DNA of 33,982 bases from Acanthaster planci (lineage: Eukaryota; Echinodermata; Asteroidea; Valvatida; Acanthasteridae). A program made the translations under genes and the position numbers. The notes under the pieces are model-generated. The model saw nothing but the letters and a program-made list of their open reading frames with translations, did not search any database and was not told the DNA's origin. Within the stretch, counting starts at the first letter, position 1. Every line of letters begins with the position of its first letter. Positions 28,400 to 33,982 of this stretch are shown here, piece by piece. The DNA is taken from NCBI RefSeq assembly GCF_001949145.1, contig NW_019091365.1, forward strand, positions 831,857-865,838, given 5' to 3'.

Positions 28400-29215
28400 A
28401 AAGATGTTAAAGTCAGACAATCTTATATTTCATACAGGTTATCATGCATTGTCCACTCATACCACAAGTTTTTAAATCATCACACAGTTCAAGCATTGAC
28501 TGCTTTGCAAGTAAACTTTAATCTTTCACCGAGTACATTTACCTTAATAACAAGACAGGCAGATTCAAAGCACAGTTTTGCTATGCTAGAAAAAGAAAAA
28601 AGTAGCAAGAAAGCATGAAAGTCAAAACGTTGATGTAACCTGAAATTAGGCCCATTAAAGTTAGTCTTGCTAATTTAAATTACCATAACGAGGTATTTCA
28701 TGAAAGAAAGCATATAATATCCATGCAAACCTGTATGTGGCACGAAAACGTATTTTCCCTATGGTTTGATGGTTTTCTTGTTGTTTGACGTTTAATTGAA
28801 TCGCATTCTTAAGATTAAATTAAAACCCAAAAGCTGATGACAGAGACATATCATTTTTGTGCTCCAGATAAATGGTCAAACACTGTCAGTTTTGAGAAGC
28901 AATAAAAGAAAAGAGTTTTGAAAAAAAAACTCACGGAGTCGTTTATCACGAACATTTCTAAATTGCTATGTCCAGAAGTGCTTCGTTTAAACCCGTAAAG
29001 GACTTGAACGGAGTTGTTTTAAATCCCTGAGTATTCCTAAGTTTTTGGAGCCGATTTGTTACGGTCAATTTTACCGTTGTTGGTCTGCATGTGAACATTG
29101 TGTGCATACAGACCGCCATTTGTGTACAACTGTACAGTAAATGCGTTTATGTAAGTCATCGTATTGAAGATCACTGGAAAGTGTGATTCCTGCTCCAAAT
29201 CATCAATTAAAAAAC
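28400..29215. other. unassigned stretch downstream of the Gla peptide gene
   Basis: A+T-rich DNA past the likely poly(A) site. No RNA gene, repeat or exon could be supported. Confidence 0.5.
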
Positions 29216-29233
29216 TTTATAATACTATAGGAT

Positions 29234-29239
29234 TTTATT
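29234..29239 (-). terminator. poly(A) signal of the Gla peptide gene
   Basis: AATAAA on the minus strand, about 312 bases after the Gla peptide stop codon, giving a compact 3' UTR. Confidence 0.55.
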
Positions 29240-29550
29240 TAGATTAATCAGAGATATGAAAACAACGATTAATTTGCATACGTGTTTTTGGTTCGTAATG
29301 AATTTGATCGACCAGATATGAACCATCGAAAGTGCCCGAAAATTTAAATCCAGTTCAGGTGGAATTTTTAAATCGATTCGTCCATCTTTTTCATGGTCAT
29401 GATGCCGTAGTATAGCTAAACCTAATGGCAGTTTGGAGAGCAAAGTGAATGAATGTGCAACTTTACTTTAAATTGACTTCAGTGAAGAAAACTACCACCA
29501 CTTTTTTGTGCCAGATAAAGAGGTCCGATTGGTTCGCGTTGATGTCTCCT

Positions 29551-29672
29551 TTAGCAGTGTTCTCTCACTTCTTCGAAAGAACATCCCTCACGGCAGCATT
29601 CCTCGTAAAGGCCTCGTTTTTGAACATTACGACTATCCAAGAACTGCTTCGCATCCTCTGATGCCAGAAACT
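29551..29672 (-). CDS. Gla peptide exon 2: propeptide and Gla core
   Basis: Codes for residues 19 (last two bases) to 58 and TAA. Cleavage after K37-R38 would leave a 20-residue mature peptide with a CC-x3-C-x8-C cysteine pattern. A possible internal donor GTGAGA at 29568-29563 exists, but the residues read through it (VRE) match the conserved Gla core, so read-through to the stop is favoured. Confidence 0.88.
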
Positions 29673-32600
29673 CTGCAAGTGACAAAAAAACACAAAGTAC
29701 ATGTTTATTTTGTACTAATAAACAGTTTCCACAGTACACGTTGCACTTAATTATTTTCTGTTGGATTCTTAGAATTAACTCCAGGGTTAGACGAAAACTT
29801 GATAATTTCCTCTTGTGATGTGCTTATCTCCCTGGCCTCACAGTACATGTATTCAGAAAATTATTATTATGTCGCTCTGTTTTGTGGGAAGCTGGAAATG
29901 TATTAGACCTTTCTTGGCAACGAAATGTGATTTAAACGTGGGACTTTGTGCCAAGAATATCTCAGAAATCACGTGATTTGATCGTTCTACTAACTGCCAC
30001 GCATCACCTGATCGAACTCCCGTGACTCAGTTTCCTCACTTTTCCTCACCTAACTATTGTTTTGACCTGGAGTCCTGGATAAGCCCTTGTGATTGACAGG
30101 GCCGAGCCTGGGTCTTGAGATACTGGCCACGTGGCTTTATTTACACTGCCTAGGCCCAGCTGTTGTGCTATCAGGCCCTCGATGAGTGAGTCATGTTGAT
30201 TCAAGCATATATAGCGGGGATTTCCCCTGTATTTTTGGTATCGGCGATGTATTTCCGTATTGTTGAATTCAGCGCCCCCCGCTGCGGACCACGCCCCCAA
30301 AAGGAAACTTCCCCCACTAAACACACTGAGAAGTCTTTCTAGGAAGGCCTCCGTCTGATTTATTATGAAAGAAACAGGAAAAAAAACACTGAATGGGGAT
30401 TGTTTAATAAATCTTATACAATTTTGGCAGAACGTTCTGCATTAGTGTCAACAATTGACGTAGGTGTCTCCTCGGGATCACCGCACTGCAGACCACGCGC
30501 CCAGAAAGGACACTTCCCCAACAAAACATACTGAGAAGTCTTCCTAGGAAGGTTTCCATCTGGTTTATGCTGAAGAAAACTGAAGAAGACATTGAATAGG
30601 GATCGTTTTATCCACAAATAAATCAGAGACAATTTTAACACGCGGTGCTGCATTGGCCGTTATGTTGGACAAGGTGCCTCGTCGCAGAGCTGTAAAAAAT
30701 GAAAGTGTACAACTTTGGGGTATTTCCCCTTCTCCATGGCACCAAGAGCAGAACCAAGGGCCGTTACCTCCCACCTTTGAAAAGGTACTTAACCCCCCCC
30801 TCCACCCACCCACCGACTTTACAAGCCTACCATCCGTTGGAGGTAATTGCAATTTCTTAACTGTATTCTTTTCAGTCTAATGGCTGGGATTTGCCCCCCA
30901 TGCCATATACACACACTTTTAAAACCCTTCCGCCGCTATTGCTCCATGGTGAAACATGAGTAGATCTAGATATTGCAGACTTTGGAGACAGCTCACAGCT
31001 GAACCTAAGCATATGTTGGCAGAATAGCAAATATTCAGACAAATTTAAAAGTTGATTCATGAGCATTGATGGAACAAGAATCGCCAAGGAAACGGCTTTT
31101 GCTATAAAGCCTTACGGCTAAGGCCTACAAGCCTTAAAATCAAGCCTTCCGCCAAGCACAGCATTATATTCACAGCATCAAAGCAGGCACAATGTTTTTT
31201 AATGGCCGCCATCACATCGTGTATGCAGTGTGGCGAGGGAGGTAACATCCTACATATTATGTTAGTCAATTGATAAAGCTGTTATTGCGGTCGCCATGAC
31301 TTTTTCTTTCGTTTACCAGGATAGGTTTTGAGAAACAAGAGCTGTTGGTAATAGCGTGGAGGAGCAGTGTTTTGTTTTTATTCTCTTATTTAGTCTTTTG
31401 CGTGTTTTGGTAATAGCGTGGAAGAAAAGTGAATAAGACGATCTCAGTATTCACACAGTTACACTGGATCCGTCTGAAATCAGTTTGGTTAATGTTTGAT
31501 GCTTGACAAAGGGTTTTTAAAGGAGTACTTGAGAATTCATAATGGTTTTTATTACCTGAATCCAGTTCAGCACCCGCTTGGTCGTAGGACAGTGTACACA
31601 ATCTATGATGGCAAACCTGACTGTAGCGGTTACGAAGACTATCGCCGCAGTAGCGCGTCAAGACAGACCTGCACCCAAAAACCGAAATGGTCAGTATCTC
31701 ACCTTTACTTAAAATGTTATCGGAAATGATGCTTACCAAGGTTCAGTGTAATGCTCTGTAAACGCGACACTAAACCGACCCGACCCAAAACAGACTTCGG
31801 GTCGGTTCAGTTTTGCTTTTGCCCTTACTGTTTGGGGTTCGGTTTTGTTCGGATAAGTCATCTCGGCAACCGAACAATAACTGAACAAAAAAAGAGAAGC
31901 AGGAAGAGAAAAACAGAAACGAAACGCTTGACTTGAGTCCGGACAGCCCGTTCGTTGCCCATATGGCATAGAACCCTGGGTACTGAACCACAGACTTTCT
32001 CTTCTAAACATCAGGTATATGCCATAATTTTGGATGTATTTTTCGCTTACCATTATACCGAATAATTACAGTCCTATTCATGCTAATGACAAGGTCAAAT
32101 TAATAGTGCGAAGTAGAGCGCACAACGAAGGTAACAGCAGGGTTTGTTTGATCTTTTCTTTTGCTTTTGCCAAATTATGAATAGAAAACACTTCCTTAAC
32201 AGGCTTGTACATGTTAAAAATTATACAAATTACTGCTCGCTTTTCTCTCACGCAGAGTGCAGCTTTTTTAATCTGTGTCATTTAAGCAGTTACACTTAGC
32301 GCGGCTGCGTCATAATGCGCAGTGTGGTGACGTCATGACCACTAAAGGAGCCTTGTACGCTCAGTGTATGCCACTGGAACCTGTAACGGAAGTAAACTAC
32401 AGTACAACTTCACTTACACTCTTCCTCCGTCGTTGACTTCTTGGTTGTCGTGGACGTTGCCCATTGTGACGTCAGCAAGAACACCAATGAAAGAAAGCGA
32501 AAGATTCGACAACGTTACCAAAATACTTCATTTTTAGATCATGCTCAATGTCTTGTACCTGTTCAAATCTAAACACTCTGGACGCAAAATGATCCCAGCG

Positions 32601-33651
32601 TCGTTACTCACGAACAAATCTGGATATGGAGGGACCCTAACAAATGTTGTGTTTAGATAACGAGAACTTTTTTGGTCTATTTCATTTCGCTGCCTCCATA
32701 AATCGAATGGAAGTTAGGCATCACACTTGAGGGTCTGTATATTGCAACAAATAGACAAAAGATTTAGTTGAAATACCAACATAATAGCTTTTACATATGA
32801 AGAATTTAGACAAGTGTGTTATTTTCCAAAGGGTATAAATAATTTTAGCACAACTGTAACTAACAGGTGACCATTTTGGTCTATTTCATTTCGCTGCCTC
32901 CATAAATCGAATGGAGGTTAGGCATCACACGTGAGGGTCTGTATATTGAACAAATAGACAAAAGATTTAGTTGAAATACCAACATAATAGCTTTGACATA
33001 TGAAGAATTTAGACAAGTGTGTTATTTTCTAAAGGGTATAAATAATTTTAGCACAACTGTAACTAACAGGTGACCAGAAATTGTTGTTGTTTCAGATGGC
33101 CTCACCCGTGCCCCCTCAGGCTGGAGAACACTGAGGTTTTCCTCTGTGTACCAAACCAAGGCAGCCCGATGTGCCGTTAATACCCAGATTTGAAGGGAGA
33201 GTTCCCAAGGCCCTGTACTGTATCGCGACGTGTCGGCTTGTTGGGAACGTAAAAGATTGCTCAATGTGTAACCCTCAACTAATTTGGTAATACCACTTTG
33301 TAAAATAGAACAAAGACAGCGTTGTTGAGTTGTTCATTATACTGCAAGTGGTGACGTAATCGTGCTTTTGCAGGCCATTTAGCATGGGGCTAGTATTTTA
33401 TGTTTACTCTAGGGGTATTTTTGAAAGTAAAACCAACTTCGATTACCAGTCTTATTTAACTGTCACTTGAGTCGGGTCCTCAGATGAGGGTCAAGTCATT
33501 TATCCGTCGGGACTCGAGTTGCGTCGCCAAATATTGTGACTGGAGCTGGGCTCGATTTGAGTCATCGGGGGCTACACGAATTTAATATCAACTCACCTGC
33601 AATGGCGACTGCACAAGTGCAAAGCAACAACAACGCGATGAATCGGTTCAT
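29551..33651 (-). CDS. secreted miniature Gla-domain prepropeptide, two exons, 58 aa
   Basis: Exon 1 is 33651-33597 and exon 2 is 29672-29551 (177 nt, 58 codons plus TAA). Exon 1 encodes signal peptide MNRFIALLLLCTCAVAIA with a perfect AG|GTGAGT donor. Exon 2 has acceptor tttttttgtcacttgcag, and the phase-1 join makes Glu19. Residues F20, A26 and L30 form the F-x5-A-x3-L docking motif of vitamin K-dependent gamma-glutamyl carboxylase. K37-R38 is a dibasic site. Residues 39-58 carry C44-x4-C49-S-F-E-E-V-R-E, the core of Gla domains, with Glu at 42, 43, 47, 52, 53 and 56 and an extra Cys45 and Cys58. The phase-1 intron between signal peptide and propeptide is also typical of clotting-factor Gla genes. 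The usual N-terminal part of the domain is about eight residues short and nothing follows Cys58. Inferred role: secreted calcium- or membrane-binding peptide. Not matched to a named gene. Confidence 0.85.
30280..30685. repeat. tandem duplication, period about 204 bp (Gla gene intron)
   Basis: Copies about 30280-30483 and 30484-30685, roughly 80 percent identical. Anchors: ctgcggacc (30282) against ctgcagacc (30486), then actgagaagtctt.ctaggaagg in both. Confidence 0.8.
31345..31422 (+). repeat. short direct repeat, 62-bp offset
   Basis: ttggtaatagcgtgga is exact at 31345-31360 and 31407-31422. Confidence 0.85.
31773..31807. repeat. 9-bp hairpin
   Basis: AACCGACCC (31773-31781) and GGGTCGGTT (31799-31807). 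The surrounding 31760-31880 is rich in ggttcggtt and cgaac words. Confidence 0.5.
32300..32490. promoter_or_regulatory. CRE-containing promoter-like patch
   Basis: Two perfect palindromic CREs TGACGTCA at 32328-32335 and 32467-32474, a TGCGTCA near 32306, CpG-rich gcgcggctgcg, and a CCAAT at about 32485. It is the most CpG-dense part of an A+T-rich intron. Confidence 0.4.
32418..32464 (-). CDS. candidate first exon adjoining the CRE patch (15 codons)
   Basis: The ATG has A at -3 and G at +4. It reads MGNVHDNQEVNDGGR and ends at a GTAAGT donor. The downstream CRE abuts the ATG. Its phase (2 bases over) does not fit the Gla peptide exon 2, so it would belong to another transcript. No partner exon was found. 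Confidence 0.2.
32670..33076. repeat. recent tandem duplication, period 204 bp (Gla gene intron)
   Basis: Copy 1 is 32670-32873 and copy 2 is 32874-33076. They are about 97 percent identical, with a handful of substitutions and one single-base deletion (attgcaacaaat against attgaacaaat). Confidence 0.97.
33597..33651 (-). CDS. Gla peptide exon 1: signal peptide
   Basis: Codes for residues 1-18 and the first base of Glu19. The charged N-region (MNR), leucine-rich core and AIA end predict signal-peptidase cleavage before Glu19. A TATA box lies about 100 bases upstream. Confidence 0.85.
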
Positions 33652-33751
33652 GATGCTGGTGGTGTTGAAACAGTTGAAGCTGAGACGCAAATGGTATATG
33701 CAGCAAAGATTGCACTAGAAACAGTATGCCAAAAGGAGGCAAAATCGTGCC

Positions 33752-33757
33752 TTTATA
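33752..33757 (-). promoter_or_regulatory. TATA box of the Gla peptide gene
   Basis: TATAAA on the minus strand in the context gcTATAAAgg-like (gcttataaag). It lies 101 bases upstream of the ATG, predicting transcription start near 33720-33727 and a 5' UTR of about 70-75 bases. Confidence 0.65.
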
Positions 33758-33982
33758 AGCAATTCGGGCTAAATGCAAACTATAGTTTTACCACGGTCAA
33801 ATTAATATACCAGGAGAAATACTTCTTACCCATTTGAGGACACTTCAACAATACTTTTTGTTCAGTTAATTTACTCCGGTCTAATTATGCCTGTGGGCGT
33901 AACTATTTTCTATTCTATTAACTCTGCAAATAATTGCTAATCTAAAATCCACTCAGTGGCAAAAGACTAATTAACACAGTTT

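Noticed and set aside
29551-29672. Insulin/relaxin A chain (CC-x3-C-x8-C with a preceding KR site)
   Set aside because: The spacing fits, but no B chain exists in the two-exon gene. The F-x5-A-x3-L motif and CSFEEVRE core fit a Gla domain much better.
33022-33264. Minus-strand ORF and a plus-strand acceptor (ttgttgttgtttcag) near 33095
   Set aside because: The plus frame stops after 12 codons. The minus ORF lacks a domain and does not fit the Gla gene phase.

Overview
The window is eukaryotic nuclear DNA from an invertebrate animal. It has intron-rich genes with GT-AG splicing, relics of non-LTR retrotransposons, a tRNA-derived SINE, MITE and foldback elements, and a 439-base assembly gap. 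The A+T-rich base composition, frequent tacatgta and aggcctac words, and CR1/Rex1-type LINE debris suggest a marine invertebrate deuterostome such as an echinoderm, less likely a cephalochordate. The species assignment is inference.

Two complete genes can be built by hand, both on the minus strand. The first (19785 down to 3866) has 14 coding exons and encodes a 520-residue CYP3-clan cytochrome P450. All 13 introns have GT donors, AG acceptors and matching phases. The protein carries the membrane anchor, proline hinge, C-helix WxxxR, I-helix AGFETS, K-helix ExxR, PERF and heme-cysteine motifs in order. Its exon boundaries closely follow those of vertebrate CYP3A genes, while the sequence also recalls thromboxane synthase (CYP5).

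The second gene (33651 down to 29551) has two exons about 3.9 kb apart and encodes a 58-residue prepropeptide. It has a signal peptide, a gamma-carboxylase recognition site (F-x5-A-x3-L), a basic KR site, and a minimal Gla-like core with four cysteines and six glutamates. The stop codon follows the last cysteine directly, so no EGF, kringle, protease or membrane domain follows. A TATA box and a poly(A) signal sit at the expected places. This stand-alone miniature Gla peptide is the most novel item in the window.

Layout. 1-540: four copies of a 12-mer. 1495-2340: Rex1/CR1-type reverse transcriptase relic. 3133-19785: the P450 gene. Its introns hold a CR1-like LINE relic, a tRNA-SINE, a hAT-like MITE, two perfect palindromes and the gap. 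20450-21517: foldback element just upstream of the P450. 21518-29230: mostly unassigned non-coding DNA with diverged repeats. 29234-33757: the Gla peptide gene, whose intron holds two separate tandem duplications of about 204 bp and a CRE-containing promoter-like patch. Nothing in the sequence links the two genes functionally.
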